A stretch of DNA of 18,730 nt from CAYOPZ01 sp964406005 (GCA_964406005.1 CAYOPZ010000050.1:1-18730), one strand, 5' to 3'; numbered from the stretch's first letter, positions 7,802-14,901 are shown. Notes: generated by a model from the sequence alone, not told the origin. Numbers and translations: made by a program.

Positions 7802-8998
7802 TTACAATCCTGTCAATTTACCGGATAATGCAGCCCATGTCCAGGAAAACCCGGATACGTCCGCCTGCGGGGTCGAGCCTGCGGTCACGCCTGCAGGGAC
7901 GGCCCCGTTAACATGTTTGGGAATGCTGTCGGCGGGTACATCGATCGTAATCCCTGTGAATGTCACGCCGGCCGCAGTTACACGGTTGATTTTCTGTCCC
8001 GTGACAACCCCTGTAAAGTAAAGGTTCTTCAGATCAACAATGGAATTATCATCCACATTGATCAGGTCTTCCGATATACGTTCCAGGGCTACGTCTTTGG
8101 CAACTATCGTACCGTTCTGAATGGTATGTCCGGCCTCATAGGTGCCTTCCGGGCCGTCCAGTTCGAAACAATGCCCGGTGGGTGCGAGGACGACGAAATT
8201 GTCGAGGGTGCCGCCCCATGACTGGTCGGTATCGATGCCGTCGTCGCCAACGTTCCAGGCAACGACATTGCTTACATTTACCGTTCCGCCAAAAAATTCG
8301 ATCGCGTCGTCCTGGTTGGCAACGATCTCGATGTTGTCGATAACCGTACCGGAACCGACACCGCCCAGTGAAAGGCCGTTGATTTCGTTTCCGGAACCTA
8401 TATTCGTGCCCCCGTGACGGATTGAGATATATCTGAGGATCCCTGAATTGTCCGCATCTTCATTCCCTCCGTACAATCCGTTCTGATCGGATGTGGGAAT
8501 ACCTTCGATCTGAATTTCGCTGACATCGCCGCTTTCGTTCGAGGCGGAAATATGCGCTTTACCCAGTACCAGGACGCCTCCCCAGAGGCCGTTAATATCC
8601 GGGTCAAGGTTCGGGCTTCCGAAATTGCCGGCCGCTATATCTGCTGGTGTAATCTCATCGGCGACCGAGGTAAAAATGATAGGCTCGGAAGCGGTACCTT
8701 CGGCCATAAGCGTGCCTCCCCTGGCAATCAGGAGGGCGGTCGCGTTCGCTCCCGTACCTGCCTCACCCTTTATCAGGGTGCCGGGTTCTATGGTCAGGGT
8801 CGCCCCGTCAACGACGGTTATCCTGCCGGCAAGCTGGTATACCTTATCCTTGGTCCAGGTCGTATTTTCCGTGATATTCGAGCTTACGATCGTGTTTCCG
8901 GTGTTACTCTTTTTGTCGTCTCCGGTGCCTCCGTTTTCATTGCAGCCCGAAACAATAAAGCCGATAGTAAGACCGAGTACGATTATTTTCCTTTTCAT
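7802..8998 (-). CDS. Surface-type lipoprotein with right-handed beta-helix fold
   Basis: This 398-residue protein starts with a lipoprotein signal peptide; the lipobox VSGC puts the lipidated cysteine at residue 19, followed by a short acidic and polar linker. Then comes repeated strand-turn sequence typical of parallel beta-helices: LTIEPGTLIKGEAG, LLIARGGTLMAEG, WGGVLVLGKAHIS, SIRHGGTNIG, EINGLSLGGVGSG, ANQDDAIEFFGGTV, NVGDDGIDTDQSW. Closely similar Bacteroidota proteins are often labelled vaguely (even as multidrug transporters) and have no established function. The ATG at 8998 is preferred to the in-frame one at 9079 because it begins the signal peptide. It is first in a two-gene unit with the TonB-dependent receptor, which suggests a surface ligand-binding partner; that role is inference. 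Confidence 0.8.
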   Translation of the reverse strand: MKRKIIVLGLTIGFIVSGCNENGGTGDDKKSNTGNTIVSSNITENTTWTKDKVYQLAGRITVVDGATLTIEPGTLIKGEAGTGANATALLIARGGTLMAEGTASEPIIFTSVADEITPADIAAGNFGSPNLDPDINGLWGGVLVLGKAHISASNESGDVSEIQIEGIPTSDQNGLYGGNEDADNSGILRYISIRHGGTNIGSGNEINGLSLGGVGSGTVIDNIEIVANQDDAIEFFGGTVNVSNVVAWNVGDDGIDTDQSWGGTLDNFVVLAPTGHCFELDGPEGTYEAGHTIQNGTIVAKDVALERISEDLINVDDNSIVDLKNLYFTGVVTGQKINRVTAAGVTFTGITIDVPADSIPKHVNGAVPAGVTAGSTPQADVSGFSWTWAALSGKLTGL

Positions 8999-9431
8999 TG
9001 TTAGATGGATTTTTTTGATTAGACTAAAATTTTTATAAATCTTTGGATGCAAAAATGTAGTATTCCAGCCCAAATCCAATTCCCATAATATTATTAAATC
9101 ATTAAAAAATCTTTAATGTTAAGCAGCTCTTGCACTGTGATGTATACGTCTGAAATTCAGGTTATCGGTCCTGGAAACGGAGTATGTTTTATGAAAATTC
9201 AGCCCAGTCATATCATAAAGTATGTTTGATGTTACCGTATTCAGAAGGGAAAACTATTGAATAAATGTTAACTGAATGTAAAACCTGCTTTACCCTTAAA
9301 TTAATTTAGTATTAACTTGTTAAATAATTAATAAGTCGCAGGTCCCGGTTCGCCCGATTCCTGCAGGAATATTCTTAATAGATTATGCCATAAGATTTTA
9401 ATTTTGTCCGCTGTAATGCAAAACATCTGAA
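8999..9431. promoter_or_regulatory. AT-rich divergent intergenic region
   Basis: About 430 bases separate the minus-strand lipoprotein gene from the plus-strand iron-sulfur gene. I see no ORF with coding character. The DNA is AT-rich with long A and T runs (9003-9042, 9076-9120, 9300-9335) and must contain both promoters. TATGTTTG at 9221-9228 and TAATTTTG at 9399-9406 match the plus-strand -7 consensus TAnnTTTG. I found no exact match on the minus strand. Confidence 0.5.
9399..9406 (+). promoter_or_regulatory. Candidate -7 box for the iron-sulfur gene
   Basis: TAATTTTG fits TAnnTTTG and lies 25 bases before the ATG at 9432. No good TTTG -33 element is found at the expected distance, so support is limited to one box. 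Confidence 0.3.
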
Positions 9432-9920
9432 ATGGATCCCAACGACAGGAAATACACGAATGGAGAAATCACGGTGCACTGGAGACCCAAAGATTGCATC
9501 CATGCAACTACATGCTACAGGGAGCTCATAGAAGTTTTCAATCCGAGAAAACGCCCCTGGATCGATATGAAAGGAGCCTCTACAGGCAAGATCATCGAAA
9601 TTGTAAAGAAGTGTCCCACGCAGGCATTGACCTATGACTGGAACGATCCGGACAAGATTTCTGAAAAACCGGGTGAAGCGGCTGTCATGAAAAATGAAGA
9701 GGGAAAGATCAGGAAAAGCAAGGACAAGCCTGTCGAAATCCGGGTTATGAAAAGCGGCCCTTATGTCATAAAAGGGGATTTTCGCATCATTGATTCAAAC
9801 GGGGTGGAACAGAAGCCCAGGCTGGTGGCTTCCTTGTGCCGTTGCGGAGCTTCAGGCGACCTGCCTTACTGCGACGGTTCCCACAGAATTAAGAATATCA
9901 TTTCGGATGATTGTGATTAG
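9432..9920 (+). CDS. Fused YjdI-type ferredoxin-like and CDGSH iron-sulfur protein
   Basis: This 162-residue cytoplasmic protein has two iron-sulfur modules. Residues 8-70 match the YjdI/Fer4_19 family, with C22 and C28 in CIHATTC, then PWID, and C61 in CPTQAL, expected to bind an iron-sulfur cluster. Residues 100-155 form a CDGSH domain whose [2Fe-2S] ligands are all visible: C136, C138, C147 and H151 (CRCGASGDLPYCDGSH). A lysine-rich linker joins them. Proteins with this pairing are found in many bacteria and are presumed redox or cluster-transfer proteins, but no reaction is established. The next gene on the same strand encodes a second, single CDGSH domain, and a palindromic repeat separates the two. 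Confidence 0.85.
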   Translation: MDPNDRKYTNGEITVHWRPKDCIHATTCYRELIEVFNPRKRPWIDMKGASTGKIIEIVKKCPTQALTYDWNDPDKISEKPGEAAVMKNEEGKIRKSKDKPVEIRVMKSGPYVIKGDFRIIDSNGVEQKPRLVASLCRCGASGDLPYCDGSHRIKNIISDDCD

Positions 9921-9940
9921 GTTTATTTTGGATAACAACT

Positions 9941-10024
9941 TCATGTCACTTGACAGGTTCTGTGAAGAGCAGCCTTAAATCTCTGATTTCCAGCTGCGGT
10001 TTCACAGGACCTGTCAGGACATGA
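9941..10024 (+). repeat. Complete palindromic repeat, B-type arms (core family)
   Basis: A long hairpin. Outer arm: TCATGTC (9941-9947) pairs with GACATGA (10018-10024), then after a small bulge TGACAGGTTCTGTGAA (9951-9966) pairs with TTCACAGGACCTGTCA (10001-10016) with one G-T wobble. Inner core: GCAGC 9969-9973 with GCTGC 9993-9997, and AAATC 9977-9981 with GATTT 9985-9989 around a TCT loop. It occupies nearly the whole spacer between the two CDGSH genes. No T-run follows, so it is not a classical terminator. Confidence 0.88.
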
Positions 10025-10045
10025 ACTGCAGTCCTGGTTTTTGTT

Positions 10046-10249
10046 ATGGAAGAAGAAAAAAACACGAAAACAGCGGAATTCAAAGTGCTCAAGGGCGGTC
10101 CCATACAGGTTACCGGGGAATTTGTTCTGAAATCCGCAGACGGGAAGACAATAAAGACCCGCGACAAGATTTTCCTGTGCCGTTGCGGGGGATCCGGCAA
10201 CAAACCCTTCTGCGATGGTTCCCACCTGCGGGTGGGACTCAGGGACTGA
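10046..10249 (+). CDS. Small CDGSH iron-sulfur protein
   Basis: This 67-residue protein is almost only a CDGSH (mitoNEET-like) domain. The ligands C45, C47, C56 and H60 appear in CRCGGSGNKPFCDGSH, preceded by the usual beta strands (GPIQVTGEFVLKSADG). It should bind one [2Fe-2S] cluster and act in electron or cluster transfer in the cytoplasm; the partner is unknown. It resembles the C-terminal domain of the protein encoded just upstream, so the two may be related by duplication. The stop codon ends one base before the stop of the convergent sucC, leaving no room for a terminator between them. Confidence 0.85.
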   Translation: MEEEKNTKTAEFKVLKGGPIQVTGEFVLKSADGKTIKTRDKIFLCRCGGSGNKPFCDGSHLRVGLRD

Positions 10250-10250
10250 A

Positions 10251-11438
10251 CTATACGGCTTTCCCGACCCGGTCGGCCGCTTCCTGAAGCGTAATGGCTG
10301 AAAAAACCTTCAGACCGGATTTGTCTATCAGTTCCTTGGCTTCCTTTGCATTGGTGCCCTGGAGGCGCACGATTACGGGTATGGAAATATTCCCGACCGA
10401 ATGATATGCTTCGACGACTCCCTGTGCAACCCGGTCACAGCGGACAATGCCTCCGAAAATATTGATAAGGATGGCCTGTACATTAGGGTCCTTCAGAATG
10501 ATCCGGAAACCCGCCTCAACGGTTTCTGCATTGGCAGTACCCCCCACGTCCAGGAAGTTCGCAGGGTCCCCGCCCGAAAGTTTAATAATATCCATGGTGG
10601 CCATGGCAAGACCTGCGCCGTTGACCATACACCCCACATTTCCATCCAGCTTTATAAAATTAAGATTGTATTTCCCGGCCTCCACTTCTGCCGGGTTCTC
10701 TTCGGTAAGGTCGCGCATTTCGGCAAAGTCGCGGTGACGGTAAAGGGCGTTGTCATCAAGATTGAATTTTGCATCCGCAGCCAGAATCCTGTCATCGGAT
10801 GTTTTCATGACAGGATTGATTTCAATGAGTGAAGCATCGGATCCTGTGTATGCGTTATAGAGAAAAACAACAAAACGGGTCATCTCTTTGAAGGCATTCC
10901 CCGAAAGCCCGAGGTTAACCGCTATCCGCCTTGCCTGGAACGGAAGGATACCAACCCGGGGATCTATGGTCTCCGTAAAAATCCTTTCAGGGGTATGTAC
11001 CGCGACTGCTTCAATATCCATCCCTCCTTCGGTCGAATACATGACGATGTTTTTCCCTATGGCCCTGTTAAGCAGGATGCTCATGTATAACTCCCTGATC
11101 TCGCTTTCCCCGGGATAGTAGATTCCCTGTTCCACCAGCACCTTGTGAACCTGCTTCCCTTCAGGACCCGTCTGGTGGGTTACCAGATTCATCCCGATGA
11201 TGCTTTTTGCATGCTCCCTTACCTCTTCGAGGGATTTTGCAATCTTTACGCCGCCGCCTTTCCCCCTCCCCCCGGCATGGATCTGCGCTTTAACGGCCCA
11301 GCTGTCTGCAGGGGTATGTTCCCTGATCTTTTTTGCAGCATCTACCGCAGCATCCGGGGAATCTGCAACAACCCCTTCAGGGACGGCCACGTTATACTTC
11401 TTAAGAATGGATTTCGCCTGGTATTCATGAATGTTCAT
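10251..11438 (-). CDS. sucC: Succinate-CoA ligase, beta subunit
   Basis: This 395-residue protein is full length for SucC (about 390 residues). It opens with the classic MNIHEYQAKSILKKYNV and an ATP-grasp domain (WAVKAQIHAGGRGKGGGVK). Family motifs include GGMDIEAVA, EINPV, NGAGLAMATMD, GGDPANFLDVGG and NIFGGIVRCD. With the alpha subunit SucD it interconverts succinyl-CoA and succinate with formation of a nucleoside triphosphate in the TCA cycle. sucD is not next to it: the upstream neighbour is a divergent RNA methyltransferase and the downstream one a convergent CDGSH gene. The alpha subunit must therefore be encoded elsewhere. Confidence 0.96.
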   Translation of the reverse strand: MNIHEYQAKSILKKYNVAVPEGVVADSPDAAVDAAKKIREHTPADSWAVKAQIHAGGRGKGGGVKIAKSLEEVREHAKSIIGMNLVTHQTGPEGKQVHKVLVEQGIYYPGESEIRELYMSILLNRAIGKNIVMYSTEGGMDIEAVAVHTPERIFTETIDPRVGILPFQARRIAVNLGLSGNAFKEMTRFVVFLYNAYTGSDASLIEINPVMKTSDDRILAADAKFNLDDNALYRHRDFAEMRDLTEENPAEVEAGKYNLNFIKLDGNVGCMVNGAGLAMATMDIIKLSGGDPANFLDVGGTANAETVEAGFRIILKDPNVQAILINIFGGIVRCDRVAQGVVEAYHSVGNISIPVIVRLQGTNAKEAKELIDKSGLKVFSAITLQEAADRVGKAV

Positions 11439-11533
11439 CGGACTGGATTTGAGATGACAGGAAATGACGAATTTATTTATTTTTTTTTAACTTCAGCAAC
11501 CCTGGAACATGTTTTCCTTTGATCCGGACACTC

Positions 11534-12073
11534 ATGCGAAAACTTAAAAACAGCGAGCTGAACAGATTGAGCATAGAAGAATTCAGGATGGCTCCGAAGC
11601 TTCCTGTCGCCGTGGTTCTGGATAATGTCAGGAGCCTCAATAATATCGGATCCGTGTTCCGAACCTCCGATGCGGTTCTGGTCGACCGTATACTCCTGTG
11701 CGGGATTACGGCCAAACCTCCACACAAAGACATTCATAAGACTGCTCTAGGCGCAACCGAATCTGTTAAATGGACATATTTTAAGGAAACAAAGCAGGCC
11801 GTCATGGCGCTCAGGAAAGAGTCCTTCAAAATCGTTGCCGTGGAACAGACTGAAGACAGCATGAGCCTGGATGCATTCCGGATGGAACGGGATGTTAGAT
11901 ATGCATTTATCTTCGGACATGAGATCAGGGGCGTCCAGCAGGAAATCGTCGACATTTCCGATATCCGGATCGACATTCCCCAGTCGGGTACCAAGCACTC
12001 GCTGAATATTTCAGTATGTGCGGGTATTGTTCTCTGGGAAGTGTTCAAGCAATTGAAACTGGCTGCGGGCTGA
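11534..12073 (+). CDS. TrmH/SpoU-family RNA 2'-O-methyltransferase
   Basis: This 179-residue protein belongs to the SPOUT (trefoil-knot) methyltransferases. All three motifs are present: NNIGSVFRTSDA (motif 1, with the conserved N and R), FGHEIRGVQQE (motif 2) and IPQSGTKHSLNISV (motif 3). It would methylate a ribose 2'-OH in tRNA or rRNA using S-adenosylmethionine; the nucleotide target cannot be told from sequence. The ATG at 11534 is chosen over the in-frame TTG at 11519, which would add five residues. It has only the knot domain, with no N-terminal RNA-binding extension. The TGA stop is also the first triplet of a repeat fragment (12071-12090). Confidence 0.88.
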   Translation: MRKLKNSELNRLSIEEFRMAPKLPVAVVLDNVRSLNNIGSVFRTSDAVLVDRILLCGITAKPPHKDIHKTALGATESVKWTYFKETKQAVMALRKESFKIVAVEQTEDSMSLDAFRMERDVRYAFIFGHEIRGVQQEIVDISDIRIDIPQSGTKHSLNISVCAGIVLWEVFKQLKLAAG

Positions 12074-12090
12074 TTTGCCGGCCGCGGTTT
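12071..12090 (+). repeat. Partial repeat (right half-core) at the methyltransferase stop
   Basis: TGATTTGCCGGCCGCGGTTT differs from 12131-12150 in the neighbouring complete copy at only two positions (CC for TT). It begins with the TGA stop of the RNA methyltransferase gene. The left half and both arms are missing. Confidence 0.7.
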
Positions 12091-12094
12091 CAAG

Positions 12095-12167
12095 CCTGGT
12101 CAGGTCCTGTGAAGAGCAACATTAAATCTCTGATTTGCCGGTTGCGGTTTCACAGGACCTGACCAGG
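12095..12167 (+). repeat. Complete palindromic repeat with perfect 19-bp B-type arms
   Basis: CCTGGTCAGGTCCTGTGAA (12095-12113) is perfectly complementary to 12149-12167. Inside, GCAAC (12116-12120) pairs with GTTGC (12141-12145), and AAATC (12124-12128) with GATTT (12132-12136) around TCT. In other copies the inner stem is GCAGC with GCTGC, so both sides changed together. No downstream T-run is present. Confidence 0.9.
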
Positions 12168-12202
12168 GAGAGTCTGCCTGTAAATGTCATGTACGGCACC
12201 AG

Positions 12203-12213
12203 CAGCTGCGGTT
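12203..12213 (+). repeat. Repeat fragment (right half-core)
   Basis: CAGCTGCGGTT matches the right half-core of complete copies, directly before the tandem A-type copies. It suggests a degraded or deleted unit. Positions 12168-12202 show nothing I recognise. Confidence 0.4.
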
Positions 12214-12216
12214 ACT

Positions 12217-12275
12217 TGTCTGAGAAGGCAGATATAAAGAGCAGCCTTAAATCTCCGATTACGGTTACGGTTATA
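12217..12275 (+). repeat. Truncated A-type repeat, first of two tandem units
   Basis: It carries the left arm TGAGAAGGCAGATATAAA (12221-12238) and the left half-core through CCGATT (12260). The right half is degenerate (two ACGGTT units, 12261-12266 and 12267-12272 with one change). Bases 12217-12260 are identical to 12276-12319, a 44-base direct repeat with a 59-base period. Confidence 0.8.
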
Positions 12276-12349
12276 TGTCTGAGAAGGCAGATATAAAGAG
12301 CAGCCTTAAATCTCCGATTTCCAGCTGCGGTTTTATATCTGCCTTCTCA
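12276..12349 (+). repeat. Complete palindromic repeat with perfect 18-bp A-type arms
   Basis: TGAGAAGGCAGATATAAA (12280-12297) is perfectly complementary to TTTATATCTGCCTTCTCA (12332-12349). The core is GCAGC 12300-12304 with GCTGC 12324-12328, and AAATC 12308-12312 with GATTT 12316-12320 around TCC. The arm sequence is unrelated to the B-type arms, yet the core is nearly identical. It abuts the terminator at 12351. Confidence 0.9.
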
Positions 12350-12350
12350 T

Positions 12351-12384
12351 AAAAAAGCCGCCCCGTGAAAAATGGGGCGGCTTT
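12351..12384 (-). terminator. Intrinsic terminator of the TPR lipoprotein gene
   Basis: AAAGCCGCCCC (12354-12364) and GGGGCGGCTTT (12374-12384) form an 11-bp GC-rich stem with a 9-base loop. On the minus strand it is followed by a run of six Ts (12356 to 12351). It lies 26 bases beyond the stop of the gene ending at 12411. Confidence 0.9.
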
Positions 12385-12410
12385 CAAGAACTATAGTATT
12401 TCCCAAGTAA

Positions 12411-14129
12411 CTATTGCGTAATTTCTTTGAAAAGATCGTCCTCAAAGTATTTGTAGAATTCGACATCCATAGCTGCACGTGACTTCCATTTCGCATCTTT
12501 TGCAACTGCCGTACGCAACGCGTTGTACATTGTTTCCGTATCGTCCTCACGTGCACCTGCAACTGCCATCAGGTATTCATTCCTGCCTTCGGGATCGTCG
12601 TCAAGCATTCTGAGCATTTCAACAGCAGGTCCCGGATTTCCATTCAACAGGATGACCAGGGCATTGTTGAAACTCTCCCCGGCACCGAAATAATTCTTGG
12701 CAGCTTCATAATCACCCTGGATGATTTTGAGTATCCCGAGATTGTAATTGACTTCGTCTCCGGCACCCATTGCCGATGTGAAAAGATCCTCAGCAGTTTC
12801 AAGGTCCCCCTCTTTCATTGCGATAACACCCAAATTGTTCGTAACGATATTGTGGTCATTGATTGCCTTGGCATCTTCCAGGGATTGCTTTGCTGCTGCA
12901 ATATCGCCCATGGCCAGCTGGGTTAAACCCAGGTTATTGGCAGCCCTGATGCACCCCGGGAATTTTTCCCGTGTATGGCTGTAAATTTTCAGCTTGGTTT
13001 CATTATCGTCGAAGAGTGTCGCCGAATAAAGCAGTTCCTCGAGACCGAGCGTATCGATGTTTTCGTTTACCCACATTTTCAGTTCGTCGTCCGACCATCC
13101 GGTCTTTTCAACGCTGACAGTGAACTTGGACCTTCTCAGTTTGGGAAGAATTTCGTCTTTGATTTCCTCGAAAGCTTCTGCAATGTTCCTTATTTCCCGT
13201 TCACGCACCACCGGGTCGGAATACATGGAAAGCACGCGCAGGACCAGATCTTTGTCCTGGATGTCGGAAGAATCCATCAATTCCTTGAAGCCCTCCCAGT
13301 CTTCCGGTGTGGACATCAGGCTGAGGAAATCCTCATCATCGGGAACCGTGACCTTTGATCTCTGGAGTTCGCGTTGCAGGTAACGGTCGGCAGAGCCTTC
13401 CCGGTTACCCGATAAACTGGTATTGAAATCAACCGGGCCGTCCGGTGACGCATAAGCTGAAATTGCAATGCCTTTCATTGCGGTTCTCTCGTTGGCATTT
13501 GCCGCAAGAATAAAATCCTTCATCCCCAGGATATCTTCCTGCTGCAGCTCCGAATTCCTTACATCTGAACGGTTGATTACATAATGGATGTCGGCAACAT
13601 AGTCTTCCGGTACAATGCGTTTGAAGTTATCACCGAATGCAATGCCCCTGGGCTCCTGTTTAACCAGGAGAGGCGTTGTTATTATTCCGTCGGCGATTTT
13701 TACGGCGGGCAGGTCAACTTCCTTGTTTCCAACCATGGCCTTCCCTTTCACCATCAGCTCGGAACGCATCATTTCAGGGGCATAATCCACTTCGTCCGAA
13801 TAGCTGAAACTGCCACCGGAGGTAAAGGAAATGACTTTGTAATTGTCTTCCACCGATTCTCCCTGCAGCGTTTCGGATTTCAGATCCGTCTCTCCGCCTT
13901 CATAACTCAGGAAGGGAGTAGCGGTCAGGATCGCTTTTTTGTGAAAGTATTTTTCCGGATAACTTACATCCACCGTAACAGCCACCTTCCCGCCATGCGT
14001 TTCAAGCGGATCGGGCGTAACGCTGTACTTCACCAGTGATGCATTGTCCGCCATTTTTTGCGGCCCCCCACAACCAACGATCAGGAGCGTCGCGGCAATG
14101 AAGGATGCCAAAATGTTAATTCTTCTCAT
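12411..14129 (-). CDS. Lipoprotein with OmpA-like segment and TPR repeats
   Basis: This 572-residue lipoprotein has a signal peptide and lipobox IVGC with cysteine 20 as the lipidation site. After an N-terminal beta-rich region comes a segment near residues 218-248 (ISAYASPDG, N, LSGNREGSADRYL) that matches the OmpA-like peptidoglycan-binding pattern. It is followed by a helical insertion with many acidic residues. Residues about 380-490 contain tetratricopeptide repeats (AANNLGLTQLAMGDIAAAK, VTNNLGVIAMKEGDLETAE, NYNLGILKIIQGDYEAAK as separate units). It probably sits in the outer membrane facing the periplasm and acts as a scaffold; the exact role is unknown. It has its own candidate promoter (14180-14209) and terminator, so it is likely a single-gene unit. 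Confidence 0.8.
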   Translation of the reverse strand: MRRINILASFIAATLLIVGCGGPQKMADNASLVKYSVTPDPLETHGGKVAVTVDVSYPEKYFHKKAILTATPFLSYEGGETDLKSETLQGESVEDNYKVISFTSGGSFSYSDEVDYAPEMMRSELMVKGKAMVGNKEVDLPAVKIADGIITTPLLVKQEPRGIAFGDNFKRIVPEDYVADIHYVINRSDVRNSELQQEDILGMKDFILAANANERTAMKGIAISAYASPDGPVDFNTSLSGNREGSADRYLQRELQRSKVTVPDDEDFLSLMSTPEDWEGFKELMDSSDIQDKDLVLRVLSMYSDPVVREREIRNIAEAFEEIKDEILPKLRRSKFTVSVEKTGWSDDELKMWVNENIDTLGLEELLYSATLFDDNETKLKIYSHTREKFPGCIRAANNLGLTQLAMGDIAAAKQSLEDAKAINDHNIVTNNLGVIAMKEGDLETAEDLFTSAMGAGDEVNYNLGILKIIQGDYEAAKNYFGAGESFNNALVILLNGNPGPAVEMLRMLDDDPEGRNEYLMAVAGAREDDTETMYNALRTAVAKDAKWKSRAAMDVEFYKYFEDDLFKEITQ

Positions 14130-14179
14130 AATTACTTGGTTATTAATTTACTAAATAAGGGAATTCTGAATTCTTTATA

Positions 14180-14209
14180 CAAACTTAGTAATGTTTTTCA
14201 ATTTACAAA
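14180..14209 (-). promoter_or_regulatory. Candidate Bacteroidota promoter for the TPR lipoprotein
   Basis: On the minus strand TTTG (14209-14206), an 18-base spacer and TAAGTTTG (14187-14180) match the -33 TTTG and -7 TAnnTTTG elements. The leader before the ATG at 14129 would be about 45 bases. The spacer is about one base shorter than the usual range. Confidence 0.45.
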
Positions 14210-14235
14210 AAATTTGTATCAAAATACTCCCTGCA

Positions 14236-14877
14236 TCAGGACAAAACCACGCGGTTCAGTCCGGGCTGATAATCTCCCTCAAAAACAGCCCGTTCTATGG
14301 TTTCGAAATCTCTTTCGTTACTTACAAAATCAAGGTCATTTACATCCAGAATGAGTATTTTCTGCCGGGTCAGTGAACGAAAATATGCGAGATATCCTTC
14401 CTGAAGACTTTCGAGGTATTCGGGTCGGATATCCCCTTCATAATCCCTGCCTCTTTTACGGATATTCTCCAGAAGCCTGTCAACGGTCACATGCAGGTAA
14501 ACACAGAGATCCGGTTTTGGCAATTGCCGCTGAATGATATCAAACAGGGTCAGGTATAGTTTTAATTCATCGGTTTTCAGGGTGATCCGGGAAAATATGA
14601 GGGACTTGCCGAAAAGATAGTCGGCAATGGTAAAGGTCCTGAAAAGATCGGATGATGCAAGTTCCCTGTGCAACTGATTGTACCTGGCGGCCAGGAAAGA
14701 AAGCTCAAGGGGAAAGGCATACCTCGACGGGTCTTGATAGAACTTGGGCAGGAAAGGATTGTCGGAATATTGCTCAAGAATCAGCCTGGCATCATACTTA
14801 CCGGCAAACCTGGTTGCCAGGGAAGTTTTCCCTGCACCTATGTTTCCCTCGATAACCAGGTAATTGTACTTTTTCAT
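14236..14877 (-). CDS. Deoxynucleoside kinase
   Basis: This 213-residue P-loop enzyme has a Walker A motif GNIGAGKT at residues 11-18, the ILEQYSDNPFLPKFY segment typical of the deoxyadenosine/deoxyguanosine kinase family, and an arginine-rich lid (RKRGRDYE). It phosphorylates deoxynucleosides in the salvage pathway; which base it prefers cannot be read safely. Length is normal for the family. It starts 24 bases after the pnp stop on the same strand and is probably co-transcribed with it, placing a nucleotide salvage gene beside an RNA-degrading enzyme. Confidence 0.88.
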   Translation of the reverse strand: MKKYNYLVIEGNIGAGKTSLATRFAGKYDARLILEQYSDNPFLPKFYQDPSRYAFPLELSFLAARYNQLHRELASSDLFRTFTIADYLFGKSLIFSRITLKTDELKLYLTLFDIIQRQLPKPDLCVYLHVTVDRLLENIRKRGRDYEGDIRPEYLESLQEGYLAYFRSLTRQKILILDVNDLDFVSNERDFETIERAVFEGDYQPGLNRVVLS

Positions 14878-14901
14878 CCTTGTTTCTCACCGGTCCCGGA
14901 A

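Noticed and set aside
9338..9366. GGTTCG-containing segment with GCAGG and CCTGC ends resembling a tRNA T-arm
   Set aside because: No cloverleaf, anticodon arm or acceptor pairing can be built around it. It is at most a small hairpin.
10021..10287. 88-residue open frame beginning with the ATG in the repeat arm
   Set aside because: It overlaps the CDGSH gene in another frame and runs into sucC antisense; the CDGSH frame explains the region.
9941..12349. Reading the repeats as integron attC sites, CRISPR repeats or classical terminators
   Set aside because: No RYYYAAC/GTTRRRY boxes, no regular spacers and no T-run after the hairpins.
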